Origin: Phenylobacterium kunshanense
GTDB taxonomy: Bacteria > Pseudomonadota > Alphaproteobacteria > Caulobacterales > Caulobacteraceae
DNA length: 64,000 bases
Direction of reading: 5' to 3'
Assembly: GCF_003254525.1 (NCBI RefSeq)
Contig: NZ_QFYS01000010.1
Location: 85,058 to 149,057, forward strand
Shown here: positions 25,895 through 33,991 of the stretch, in pieces
How the letters are laid out: every line of letters begins with the position of its first letter
Position numbering within the stretch: the first letter of the stretch is position 1
Made by a program: the position numbers and the translations under genes
Notes under the pieces: model-generated
The model's input: only the letters and a program-made list of their open reading frames with translations
Told to the model about the DNA's origin: nothing
The model's database searches: none

Positions 25895-26590
25895 GTGCGT
25901 AAGCGTCTTCAATCCCTGGCCCTCGCCAGCGCTGCGGCCGCGGCGATCGCTGGACCGGCCGCCGCCGGCGTGATCATCAGTCCCAAGAGCGTCACGATCC
26001 TGACCGGCGGCACGGCTGCCGGCTACGACGCCACGAACATCATCAACCAGTCGGGTCTCTCAAAGAGGTACGTCAGCGGCGTCACGGATTTTGACACCTA
26101 CATCGCCACCAACCCGCTACATGCCTTCGACGCTGGCGAGTGGCTGAGCGAAGGCCCCACGACGAGCGCGACAGTCCTGTTCGACTTCGGCGAGCTCGTG
26201 GAGATCACCGGCTTGGCGTTCTTCAACGAAGACGCCACCAGCATGGACTTCATCACCTTCCGTGCGGGGAATTCGCCCACCAGCCTTTCGGGCTACGGCG
26301 GCTCCAGCGTCCGGGTCCAGAATCCGTTCGGCGTGGACTACGGCCCGACGGTGGTCAATCACCAGAGCATCCGCCGCCGGTACTTCGCGTTCAACATCAC
26401 CGGCTGCAACGCTGCCGGCGCGGCGCACAACGGCTGTGGCCTCGGCGAGGTCGTCTTCGAATCGAGCCAGGCCGCCCCGCCACCGGGCGGCGCGGTGCCA
26501 GAGCCCGCGACCTGGGCGATGATGATCATGGGCTTCATGGGGACTGGCGTCGCCATCCGCCGCCGTCGCCAGGGATTCGCCGCCGCCTGA
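25895..26590 (+). CDS. PEPxxWA-CTERM sorting-domain protein
   Basis: A 231-residue exported protein. A signal peptide (about residues 1-25, ending AAAG) is followed by a beta-rich domain of unknown function and a C-terminal sorting tail VPEPATWAMMIMGFMG then RRRR at residues about 201-225. That tail is the PEPxxWA-CTERM signal that exosortases cleave for surface or extracellular attachment in alphaproteobacteria. No exosortase is in the window. I place the start at GTG 25895 with GGAG about eight bases upstream; it is in frame with the signal peptide. A terminator follows. Confidence 0.87.
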   Translation: MRKRLQSLALASAAAAAIAGPAAAGVIISPKSVTILTGGTAAGYDATNIINQSGLSKRYVSGVTDFDTYIATNPLHAFDAGEWLSEGPTTSATVLFDFGELVEITGLAFFNEDATSMDFITFRAGNSPTSLSGYGGSSVRVQNPFGVDYGPTVVNHQSIRRRYFAFNITGCNAAGAAHNGCGLGEVVFESSQAAPPPGGAVPEPATWAMMIMGFMGTGVAIRRRRQGFAAA

Positions 26591-26614
26591 TCGGACAGCT
26601 CCGCTCGAACCCTG

Positions 26615-26645
26615 AAGCGCGCGCTCGCCTGGGCGCGCGCTTTTT
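26615..26645 (+). terminator. Intrinsic terminator after the PEP-CTERM gene
   Basis: A 10-base stem AAGCGCGCGC / GCGCGCGCTT with an eight-base loop, closing directly into a run of five T (26641-26645). It lies between the PEP-CTERM stop codon and the oppositely oriented tRNA gene. Confidence 0.88.
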
Positions 26646-26691
26646 CGTGCCTGATGGTCCGCAGGGTGGGGAAATTCGCGCGGCGACGCCC

Positions 26692-26768
26692 TGGTGGCGG
26701 GGGGCGGGCTCGAACCGCCGACCTGTGGGTTATGAATCCACCGCTCTAACCAGCTGAGCTACCCAGCC
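26692..26768 (-). tRNA. tRNA-Met (elongator, anticodon CAT)
   Basis: A 77-nt cloverleaf including the encoded CCA. D stem GCTC/GAGC and T stem GGCGG/CCGCC are intact, and the anticodon loop reads TTCATAA, giving anticodon CAT. The 5' strand of the acceptor stem is GGCTGGG and the 3' strand CCCCGCC, which leaves a T4-C69 mismatch; the anticodon stem GTGGA/CCCAC has an A31-C39 mismatch. The absence of the initiator features at the stem top and the resemblance to elongator tRNA-Met decide the type; the CAT anticodon of tRNA-Ile2 is possible but less likely. Confidence 0.9.
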
Positions 26769-26870
26769 AAGCCAGGGCGCTCGCCGCGCGAGGCGGGGGT
26801 TATAGGGGCAGAGACGCTCGGCTTCAAGCGCTTGGGCGAAGCGTCGCAACCCGCTAGGTTCGATCCCGCG

Positions 26871-27899
26871 ATGAGCGTGCTGCACCTCCTGGGAACCGCC
26901 GGCGAAGGCGGGGCGGAGACCTACTTCGTCGACCTCGTGGAAGCCCTGGCGCGCGCCGGCGTGCCGCAGGCCGCCGTGATCCGCGGCAATGCAGTTCGCG
27001 AGACGCGTCTGAAGACCGCCGGCGTGCCGACGAAGGTGCTGCGGTTCGGAGGCCCCATCGACATCCTGACCAAGCCCGCCGCCGCCGGTTTCGCCACCCT
27101 CCACCGGACCCGCGTCGCCGTAGCCTGGATGAACCGCGCCGCCCGCCACACGCCGCGCGGCCCCTGGGCCCGCATCGGCCGGCTCGGCGGCTACTACAGC
27201 CTGAAGTACTACAAGGGCTTCGACCACCTGGTGGCCAACACCGAGGACATCGCCGAGTGGGTGGTGAGCCAGGGCTGGCCCGCGGGCCGGGTCACCTGCA
27301 TCCCGAACTTCGCCGCCGCGCCGCCGAAGGCCGAGCCCGTGGACCGGGCCGGCCTGGGCACCCCGGCCGATGCGCCCCTGCTGCTGGCCATGGGCCGCCT
27401 TCACGAGAACAAGGCCCATGACATAGCCCTCCAAGCGCTGGTCGAACTTCCCGACGCCTATCTCTGGATCGCCGGCGTCGGGCCGCTGGAGGCCAAGCTC
27501 AAGCTCATGGCCGAGGCGCTTGGCGTCGCCCCCCGCGTCCGGTTCCTGGGCTGGCGCACCGACGCTTCGGCGCTCTACCGGACGGCCGACGTCTGCGTCT
27601 TCCCCTCGCGGTTCGAGCCGCTCGGCAATGTGGTGATCCAAAGCTGGGCCCACGGCCTGCCGGTGGTCGCTGCCGCCAGCCAGGGGCCCAGGGGCCTGAT
27701 CCAGGACGGCAAGGACGGCCTGCTGATCGCGGTCGACGATCCGGCCGCCCTGGCCGACGGAGTCCGCCGGCTCCTCGCCGACCCGGGCCTGCGCGCCCGC
27801 CTCGCCGCGGCCGGGACCCACCGCGTGGAGGCCGAATTCTCGGAGGGCGCCGTCGTCGCCCAGTGGAAGTCGCTCTTCGCCGACTACGGAGAAGGCTGA
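26871..27899 (+). CDS. Glycosyltransferase, family 4 type
   Basis: A 342-residue GT-B enzyme transferring a sugar from a nucleotide donor, probably to a lipid-linked or polysaccharide acceptor at the inner membrane. Family marks are the N-terminal GTAGEGGAETYF, LLLAMGRLHENKAHD at the start of the donor-binding half, and the EX7E-type region PSRFEPLGNVVIQSWAHGLP. ATG 26871 is chosen; a longer frame to 26832 adds no family residues. The stop overlaps the asparagine-synthase start by one base. Donor and acceptor are unknown. Confidence 0.88.
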   Translation: MSVLHLLGTAGEGGAETYFVDLVEALARAGVPQAAVIRGNAVRETRLKTAGVPTKVLRFGGPIDILTKPAAAGFATLHRTRVAVAWMNRAARHTPRGPWARIGRLGGYYSLKYYKGFDHLVANTEDIAEWVVSQGWPAGRVTCIPNFAAAPPKAEPVDRAGLGTPADAPLLLAMGRLHENKAHDIALQALVELPDAYLWIAGVGPLEAKLKLMAEALGVAPRVRFLGWRTDASALYRTADVCVFPSRFEPLGNVVIQSWAHGLPVVAAASQGPRGLIQDGKDGLLIAVDDPAALADGVRRLLADPGLRARLAAAGTHRVEAEFSEGAVVAQWKSLFADYGEG

Positions 27900-29596
27900 T
27901 GTGCGGCATCGCCGGCCAGCTCGGGGGCGAGGACGCCGCCGCCGAGCCGATGATCCGCGCGCTCACCCACCGGGGGCCGGATGGCGTTCGCCTGGAGACC
28001 CTACCTGGCGCCGCCTTCGCCCACGCCCGCCTCTCGATCATCGACCTGGAGGGCGGCTGGCAGCCCCTCCACGCGGCCGGCGGCGCGGTCATCGGCAATG
28101 GCGAGATCTACAACTACCTGGAACTGGCCCGGGAGCACGGGCTTGCGGACGTCCTCTCCACCGGCTCCGACTTCGAGCCCCTGCTGCATCTCTACGCCCG
28201 CGAGGGTGAGGCCGCCTTCCAGCGGCTGCGCGGCATGTACGCCCTGTGCCTGGTGGGCGGCGACGGCCGCGCCTGGCTGGCTCGCGATCCGTTCGGCATC
28301 AAGCCGCTCTACATCATGGAGCATGGGGGCGGCCTCGCGTTCGCCTCCGAGCCCCGCGCCTTCTTCGCCGCCGGCCTGATGCAGAAGGTGCTGGACGACG
28401 GCGCCGCGCGCGAACTGCTCGACCTCAACTATGTCCTCGGCGAACGCTCGATATTCCACGGCCTGCGCCGTCTCGCGCCGGGCGAGGTGGTGGAGGTGCG
28501 CGATGGCCGGATCGTCTCCAGCCACCGGCGCGCCGCCCTTTCCCGCAAACCGGTTGCGGCTCCAGCCGACGAGCGCCAGCTCCTCGATCGCCTCGACGCG
28601 GTCCTGGAAGACAGTGTCCGCGTCCACCAGCGGGCCGACGTGCCCTACGGCCTGTTCCTCTCCGGCGGGATCGACAGCGCGGCCGTCGCCACATTGATGT
28701 CGCGGCTGAACGAGCGGCCGGTCACCGCCTTCACCTGCGGCTTCGATGCGCCCGGCGCCGCGGACGAGCGGGCCCAGGCGGAGGCGGTCGCCCGGGCCCT
28801 GAACCTCGACTGGCGCGAGACCACCTTCGGCGAGGCCGACTTCTGGCGGATCCTCCCCGAGGTCGCCTGGGCGCTGGACGACCCGACCGCGGACTACGCC
28901 ACCCTCCCCACCTACAAGCTGGCGGAAGCCGCCAAGGACACGCTGACCGTCGTCCTCACCGGCGAAGGCGGCGACGAGCTGTTCGGCGGCTACGGCCGCT
29001 ATCGCCGGGCCCTGAGGCCGAAGCTTCTGGGCGGCCGGCCGGCCGAGCCGCGGGGCGCTCGGCCCGACGTCCTGGCCGCCTGGCGCGAGGCGGCCCGTCC
29101 GCCCGGGGGTCTCACCCCCCTGCAGGACGCCCAGTGGTCCGACGTCGTCACCTGGCTGCCGAACGACCTGCTGCTGAAGCTGGACCGCTGCCTGATGGCC
29201 CACGGGCTGGAGGGGCGCACGCCGTTCCTCGATCCCGACGTCGCCGCCTTCGCCTGGGGCCTGCCCGACCGGCTGAAGGTGCGCGGCGGCTACGGCAAGT
29301 GGATCCTGCGCAAGTGGCTGGAGCGCGCCTGTCCCGCCGCTGCGCCCTGGGCGAAGAAGCAGGGCTTCACCGTGCCGGTCGAGGCGTGGATCGCGCCGCG
29401 CGCGCCGGATCTCGCTCATCGCATCGCAGATGTGGAGGCCGTCCGGCGCCTGGTTCCCGACGCCGCCTCGGTCATGCGCGACGGCCCCGCCGGCCGCCGC
29501 TGGCCCCTCTTGTTTTTCGCCGTCTGGGCACGAATTCATCTCGAAGGCGCTTCTCCCCCCGAAGCCCTCCAATCCTTGCTGGGAGCCCCTGCCTGA
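27899..29596 (+). CDS. asnB: Glutamine-dependent asparagine synthase family protein
   Basis: A 565-residue protein with an N-terminal glutaminase domain (catalytic Cys2 in [29 protein letters not shown]) and a C-terminal synthetase domain ([16 protein letters not shown], the PP-loop, and [15 protein letters not shown]). True asparagine synthesis or amidation of a sugar precursor are both possible: paralogues of this family act on cell-surface polysaccharides. The neighbouring glycosyltransferase, coupled by a TGATG overlap, makes the second role plausible. The gene is also coupled to the downstream sugar dehydrogenase gene. Confidence 0.87.
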   Translation: MCGIAGQLGGEDAAAEPMIRALTHRGPDGVRLETLPGAAFAHARLSIIDLEGGWQPLHAAGGAVIGNGEIYNYLELAREHGLADVLSTGSDFEPLLHLYAREGEAAFQRLRGMYALCLVGGDGRAWLARDPFGIKPLYIMEHGGGLAFASEPRAFFAAGLMQKVLDDGAARELLDLNYVLGERSIFHGLRRLAPGEVVEVRDGRIVSSHRRAALSRKPVAAPADERQLLDRLDAVLEDSVRVHQRADVPYGLFLSGGIDSAAVATLMSRLNERPVTAFTCGFDAPGAADERAQAEAVARALNLDWRETTFGEADFWRILPEVAWALDDPTADYATLPTYKLAEAAKDTLTVVLTGEGGDELFGGYGRYRRALRPKLLGGRPAEPRGARPDVLAAWREAARPPGGLTPLQDAQWSDVVTWLPNDLLLKLDRCLMAHGLEGRTPFLDPDVAAFAWGLPDRLKVRGGYGKWILRKWLERACPAAAPWAKKQGFTVPVEAWIAPRAPDLAHRIADVEAVRRLVPDAASVMRDGPAGRRWPLLFFAVWARIHLEGASPPEALQSLLGAPA

Positions 29597-30831
29597 TGTC
29601 CGCCAAATCCGTGATGCTGGCCGCCTCCGCCGCCGTGGTCCTCGCCGCATGTGGCGGAGAGCCGGGCGTCGCACAGACCACCTCCGCCGCCGCGCCCGTC
29701 GAGACCCGGCCGCCCAACGGCAAGGACCAAAAGCCGGCATTCGCGGGCCAGACCCGCGCGCCGGAGGTCAAGGCGGGCGTCGCCTATGAGGTCACCGACC
29801 ACGTCACCGGCCTCGTCCGCCCCTGGGGGCTGGCGTTCATGCCCGACGGCGGCCTCCTGATCACCGAGCGGCCCGGCCGCCTGCGCCTCTTCAAGGACGG
29901 CCAGCTCTCCGAACCCGTCGCCGGCGTCCCGGCCGTCGACGCCCGGGACCAGGGGGGCCTGCTGGGCCTCGCGCTCGATCCCAGGTTCGCCCAGAACGGC
30001 CTCGTCTACCTCGCCTACGCAGAGCCGCCGAAGGACGGCATGAACCAGGCCGCCGTCGCGCGCGGCAAGCTCGTGACCACCGGCGGCCCGCCGCGGCTGG
30101 AGAACGTCGAGGTCATCTGGCGCCAGACCCCCTCCCTGCCGTCGACCAAGCACTACGGCGGCCGGCTGGTCTTCGCCCGCGACGGGACGCTCTTCATCAC
30201 CGGCGGCGAACGCTCGATCACCGAGGGCCGCATGCAGGCCCAGCGGATGGACGGCACGCTGGGCAAGGTGGTGCGGATCAACGCCGACGGCTCGACCCCC
30301 AAGGACAACCCGTTCGTCGGCAAGCCCGGCGTGAAGCCCGAGATCTTCTCCATCGGCCACCGCAACATCCTCGGCGCCGCCCTGCACCCGAAGACCGGCG
30401 AGCTCTGGGAAGTGGAGCACGGCACGCGCGGCGGCGACGAGCTCAACATCGTCCGCAAGGGCCGCGACTACGGCTGGCCCACAATCGCCTACGGCATCGA
30501 ATACGCCGGCGGCCCGATCACCGGCGGCATCACCCAGAAGGCGGGCATGGAACAGCCCATCTACTACTGGGACCCGGTGATCGCGCCGGGCGGCATGGCC
30601 TTCTACGAGCACGCCGCCGCCCCCGCCTGGAAGGGCAGCCTGTTCGTGACCGGTCTTGGCCCCAAGTACCTCGGTCGCCTGACGCTGAAGGGCGACAAGG
30701 TGGTCGGCGAGGAACGGATCCTCACAGAGGTCGGCGAGCGCCTGCGCGACGTGGTCGTCGGCCCCGACGGCGCCCTCTACGTCGCCACCGACAACGAGAA
30801 GGGCCGCGTGCTTCGGGTCGCGCCTCGCTAA
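29596..30831 (+). CDS. PQQ-dependent sugar dehydrogenase-like lipoprotein
   Basis: A 411-residue lipoprotein: signal ending LAAC (Cys19), a Thr/Ala/Pro linker, then a six-bladed propeller of the soluble aldose dehydrogenase group ([65 protein letters not shown]). The family oxidises aldose sugars with pyrroloquinoline quinone in the periplasm. No PQQ synthesis genes are in the window. The ATG overlaps the asparagine-synthase stop by one base. It ends in a short intergenic stretch with two hairpins. Confidence 0.88.
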   Translation: MSAKSVMLAASAAVVLAACGGEPGVAQTTSAAAPVETRPPNGKDQKPAFAGQTRAPEVKAGVAYEVTDHVTGLVRPWGLAFMPDGGLLITERPGRLRLFKDGQLSEPVAGVPAVDARDQGGLLGLALDPRFAQNGLVYLAYAEPPKDGMNQAAVARGKLVTTGGPPRLENVEVIWRQTPSLPSTKHYGGRLVFARDGTLFITGGERSITEGRMQAQRMDGTLGKVVRINADGSTPKDNPFVGKPGVKPEIFSIGHRNILGAALHPKTGELWEVEHGTRGGDELNIVRKGRDYGWPTIAYGIEYAGGPITGGITQKAGMEQPIYYWDPVIAPGGMAFYEHAAAPAWKGSLFVTGLGPKYLGRLTLKGDKVVGEERILTEVGERLRDVVVGPDGALYVATDNEKGRVLRVAPR

Positions 30832-30840
30832 CCCCCGCTC

Positions 30841-30860
30841 ATCCCCGCGCCGGCGGGGAT
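30841..30860. repeat. REP-like GC hairpin 1
   Basis: ATCCCCGC-gccg-GCGGGGAT, an eight-base-pair perfect stem within the convergent intergenic gap. Together with the second hairpin (30897-30916) it looks like a pair of alphaproteobacterial REP/palindromic elements and may also end transcription of the two convergent genes. Confidence 0.6.
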
Positions 30861-30896
30861 CCAAGCAGCTTTTCCGTCCTCCGCGAGGCTGCCTTG

Positions 30897-30916
30897 GTCC
30901 CCGCCTACGCGGGGAC
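30897..30916. repeat. REP-like GC hairpin 2, overlapping a gene end
   Basis: GTCCCCGC-ctac-GCGGGGAC, an eight-base-pair perfect stem with the same arm core as hairpin 1. It overlaps the 3' end of the nitronate monooxygenase gene, so the stop codon TAG and the last codons fall inside it. Confidence 0.65.
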
Positions 30917-31864
30917 GAGCGGATCGGAATGGCGGCCGTACCGGGCGCCGAGCTCGGTCATCACCGCCTCGAACTCGTCGATCGTCTCGCGGAGGATCTG
31001 GGCGACCGGCTTCACGCTCTCGATCCGCCCCGCCACCTGGCCGGTGAGCGGAATCGCCGCCTCCAGATCGCCGCCGAAGTAGAGGTCGAGGATGTTGGCC
31101 ATCTCGCCCATGATGTTCGGCGGCGGCTCCAGCTCCAGCCGCGTGGTCCGCTCGGTGCGCAGCGCCCGCAGCGCCGGCCCGGGTCCCTGCCGGTTGAGGA
31201 AAACCGTGTCGGTCTCCTTGGCCGCGACGATGGCGTCCTTCCAGTTCTGGTGAACCGGGCTCTCGGCGGCCGAGACCATGCGCGTGCCCATCTGCACCGC
31301 CTCGGCGCCGAGGGCGAAGGCGGCGGCCATGCTGCGGCCATCGGTGATCCCGCCGGCGGCGATGATCGGCACGCCCGTCTTCGAGGCGACCAGCGGCAGC
31401 AGCACCATGGTCGAGACGTCGCGGCTGTTCTTGAAGCCACCGCCCTCGCCGCCTTCCACCACCAGGCCGTCCACGCCGGCCTCGATCGCCTTCAGCGCCG
31501 CCGACAGCGACGGCACCACGTGGAACACGGTCAGGCCCCGCCCCTTCAGGGCCTCGCAGTAGCGGTTAGGGTCCCCCGCCGAGGTGGTGACGAACCGCAC
31601 GCCCTGGTCGGCCACGAAGCTCACGATGTCAGGATCGCGGACGAAGGCCTGGGCCACGTTGATCCCCCACGGCTTGTCCGTGAGGGTCTTCATCTTCTTC
31701 ACCTCCTCGCGCACCTCGTCGAGCCGTCCCGAAGACGTCTCGATGATCCCGAGGCCGCCAGCGTTCGAAACGGCGCTGGCGAGCTGCGAGCGCGCGATCC
31801 AGCCCATCGGCGCCTGCACGATCGGATACTGCACGCCCAGCAGGTCGGCGATGCGGTTCTTCAT
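30905..31864 (-). CDS. Nitronate monooxygenase family flavoprotein
   Basis: A 319-residue TIM-barrel FMN enzyme of the NPD/2-nitropropane dioxygenase group. Landmarks are YPIVQAPMGWIARSQLASAVSNAGGLGIIE, VVEGGEGGGF, PIIAAGGITDG and AEAVQMGTRMVSA (phosphate binding). Most homologues have unknown physiological substrates; some are involved in fatty-acid synthesis (FabK) or nitroalkane detoxification. The last four residues (LVPA) and the stop lie inside a REP-like hairpin. It lies downstream of the LhgO-like and TetR genes in the same direction. Confidence 0.87.
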   Translation of the reverse strand: MKNRIADLLGVQYPIVQAPMGWIARSQLASAVSNAGGLGIIETSSGRLDEVREEVKKMKTLTDKPWGINVAQAFVRDPDIVSFVADQGVRFVTTSAGDPNRYCEALKGRGLTVFHVVPSLSAALKAIEAGVDGLVVEGGEGGGFKNSRDVSTMVLLPLVASKTGVPIIAAGGITDGRSMAAAFALGAEAVQMGTRMVSAAESPVHQNWKDAIVAAKETDTVFLNRQGPGPALRALRTERTTRLELEPPPNIMGEMANILDLYFGGDLEAAIPLTGQVAGRIESVKPVAQILRETIDEFEAVMTELGARYGRHSDPLVPA

Positions 31865-31924
31865 GTCGTCCTCCCCATTTTGGAGGGGAATATCGCCCGG
31901 GGACGGCGGAATTCAAACAATCGT

Positions 31925-33037
31925 TTAGAGCCCCAGCCGCTTCGCGACCTCTTCCCCGATCGCCAGGGACGACGTCAGGCCCGGGCTCTCGATCCCGAAC
32001 AGCGCGACGAGCCCCGGCAGGCCGTGGAGGTCCGCCCCGTCCAGCCGAAAGTCCGGCTGCGGGTCGGCGGGCCCGTGGATCTTGGGCCGGATGCCGGCGT
32101 AGTCGGGGGTGAGCGCGCCGTCGGGCAGGCCCGGCCAGAACTTGCGGATGTAGGCGTAGAAGCCCGCCGCGGCCGAGGGATCCACGCTGTAGTCCAGGGT
32201 GTCCACATAGGTCAGGTCCGGCCCGAACACCGCCTGCCCGCCGAGGTCGCGGCGATAGTGGGTGCCGAGCGCCCCGGGGATGGGCGGCGGGTAGATCAGG
32301 CGTCGGAACGGCGCCTTGCCGGCCAGCCGGAAGTACATGCCCTTGCCGTAGTGGCCCGGCGGGATCTGGTCCGTCGGGAAGCCCTCGATCAGGCCCGCCA
32401 CGTGCTGGGCGCTCAGCCCCGGCGCCGTGACCAGCAGCCGGCACGTCAGGGTCGTGGGCTCGGGCCCGCCCGCGCGCACCGAGAAGCCGCCGCCTTCCAG
32501 CGGGGTCGCGCCCTCGAACGGCGTGGACAGCACCACCGCCCCGCCGGCCGTTTCGATCTCGCCCTGCAGGGCCAGCATGTAGGCATGGCTCTCGAACACC
32601 CCGCTCTGCGGCGACAGCAGCGCGCCGGCGCACGACAGCTCGGGCTCCAGCGCAAGGGCCTGGGCGCGGGTCAGCCGCGCCATCCCCTCGACGTCGTTGG
32701 TCAGGGCCTGTTCCAGGATGGCGTCCAGCCGCGGCAGGTCCGCCTCCGTCTCGGCCACCACCAGCTTGCCGCAGCGGTCGTACTGGACGTGATGGGCGTC
32801 GCAGAAGGCGTACAGCATCCGCCGCCCCTCCACGCACAGCCGGGCTTTCAGGGAGCCGGTCGGATAGTAGAGCCCGCCGTGGATGACCTCGGAATTGCGC
32901 GAGGAGACGCCCTGGCCGATGGCGGAGTCCTGCTCCAGCACGGCCACCACCAGCCCGCGGCGTGACAGGGCATAGCCGCAGGCCAGGCCCACCGCGCCCG
33001 CGCCCACCACCACCGCATCGAAATCGAACTCGGCCAT
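31925..33037 (-). CDS. FAD-dependent oxidoreductase, L-2-hydroxyglutarate oxidase-like
   Basis: A 370-residue FAD enzyme. The dinucleotide-binding motif is VVVGAGAVGLACGYALSRRG at residues about 9-28; SSRNSEVIHGGLYYPTGSLKARLCVEG matches L-2-hydroxyglutarate oxidase LhgO and its relatives, which oxidise L-2-hydroxyglutarate and pass electrons to the quinone pool. The C-terminal ESPGLTSSLAIGEEVAKRL is also family-typical. The gene follows the TetR gene on the same strand after about 145 bases and precedes nitronate monooxygenase. The substrate is by homology only. Confidence 0.83.
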   Translation of the reverse strand: MAEFDFDAVVVGAGAVGLACGYALSRRGLVVAVLEQDSAIGQGVSSRNSEVIHGGLYYPTGSLKARLCVEGRRMLYAFCDAHHVQYDRCGKLVVAETEADLPRLDAILEQALTNDVEGMARLTRAQALALEPELSCAGALLSPQSGVFESHAYMLALQGEIETAGGAVVLSTPFEGATPLEGGGFSVRAGGPEPTTLTCRLLVTAPGLSAQHVAGLIEGFPTDQIPPGHYGKGMYFRLAGKAPFRRLIYPPPIPGALGTHYRRDLGGQAVFGPDLTYVDTLDYSVDPSAAAGFYAYIRKFWPGLPDGALTPDYAGIRPKIHGPADPQPDFRLDGADLHGLPGLVALFGIESPGLTSSLAIGEEVAKRLGL

Positions 33038-33061
33038 CCGTCCCCGCTACCGCGCCAGCCC

Positions 33062-33180
33062 AGGCGCCTCAGCGCCTTTTGAAACCACAGAAAACGCAGA
33101 AGGCACAGAAGAGGACGTCACGCGACCGCGCCGCGCCCCGCTCGGCGTCTTCCGCGTCTTCTGCCATTCCCGCGAAGCGC
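33062..33180. repeat. Intergenic inverted-repeat element
   Basis: Between the TetR stop and the LhgO-like start lies a small hairpin AGGCGC-ctca-GCGCCT followed by TTTT (33062-33081), then an imperfect 17-base inverted repeat: GCAGAAGGCACAGAAGA (33096-33112) against the reverse complement of 33148-33164 (13 of 17 match). The surrounding CCACAGAAAACGCAGAAGG wording resembles dispersed palindromic elements seen in proteobacterial intergenic regions. Copy number elsewhere is unknown. Confidence 0.5.
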
Positions 33181-33183
33181 CCC

Positions 33184-33867
33184 CTACGCCCCGAGGAAAT
33201 GCAGGCGCACCGTCTCGCGGAACATCATCGTCTGGCGGCTGATCGCGCCGGAATCCTGCAGGGCCCTTGCGATGGTCATGCCGCCATAGGTGAAGGCCAG
33301 GATCGCGTCGGCCAGGTCCTCCAGGCTCGCCTTGCCCTTGGGCGGATAGGCGTCGGCGATCTCGCGCAGCCACGACAGGAACAGCGTCCGCCAGTTCACC
33401 ACATGATCGATGACGAGCTGGCGGGTCGCCCGGTCCCACGACTGGTCCTGGAACGTCACCGTGGCGACCATGCAGCCGGGGTGCCCGTCGGTCTGGGTCT
33501 CCATGGCCTCGGCGTAGAACTTCAGGAAGATCAGGAAGCTGTGCAGCGGGTCGTCGGACAGCTCTCTGGCGCGCGCCGACATCTCGTCCAGGAACTGGGC
33601 GTTGCGGGTCGTGTAGCTCTCGATGAGCTGCCGGGCGAGATCGCTCTTGTCCTTGAAATGGTAGAAGAAGCCGCTCTTGGTGATGCCCGCGGCGTCCACC
33701 AGCTCCTCGATCGAGGTGGAGGCGAACCCCTTCCGGATCACGCTCTCGTAGGTGAGGTCCAGGATGCGTTCGCGCGTCCGTTCGCCCTTGGAGCGCGGTT
33801 CCAACTGCACCGCGGGTGCAGTTTTGCCCTGGCCTTCCGACGCCATTCCCGACGAGTCCTGCTTCAC
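33184..33867 (-). CDS. TetR/AcrR family transcriptional regulator
   Basis: A 227-residue repressor. The helix-turn-helix is at residues about 30-75: TRERILDLTYESVIRKGFAS, IEELVDAAGITKSGFFYHFKDK. ATG 33867 or ATG 33846 are possible starts; neither has a strong ribosome-binding site. It lies first in a minus-strand row with the LhgO-like and nitronate-monooxygenase genes. A short plus-strand gene starts 125 bases upstream in the opposite direction, so the gap between them is a likely operator region. Confidence 0.88.
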   Translation of the reverse strand: MKQDSSGMASEGQGKTAPAVQLEPRSKGERTRERILDLTYESVIRKGFASTSIEELVDAAGITKSGFFYHFKDKSDLARQLIESYTTRNAQFLDEMSARARELSDDPLHSFLIFLKFYAEAMETQTDGHPGCMVATVTFQDQSWDRATRQLVIDHVVNWRTLFLSWLREIADAYPPKGKASLEDLADAILAFTYGGMTIARALQDSGAISRQTMMFRETVRLHFLGA

Positions 33868-33991
33868 ATCCGGGCCAAGCCGTTCAAACTACGCTGGAAA
33901 CCCGCCGACCTGCGAACCGACCGCGCGACCGCTGGAGACGTGGCCTCAGACCCCGTACCCCTCGCCGCCCCGAGATTGAGGAGAACGAGAC

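Noticed and set aside
28001..29740. A 579-codon minus-strand open frame opposite the asparagine-synthase gene
   Set aside because: Antisense shadow of a gene with intact catalytic motifs.
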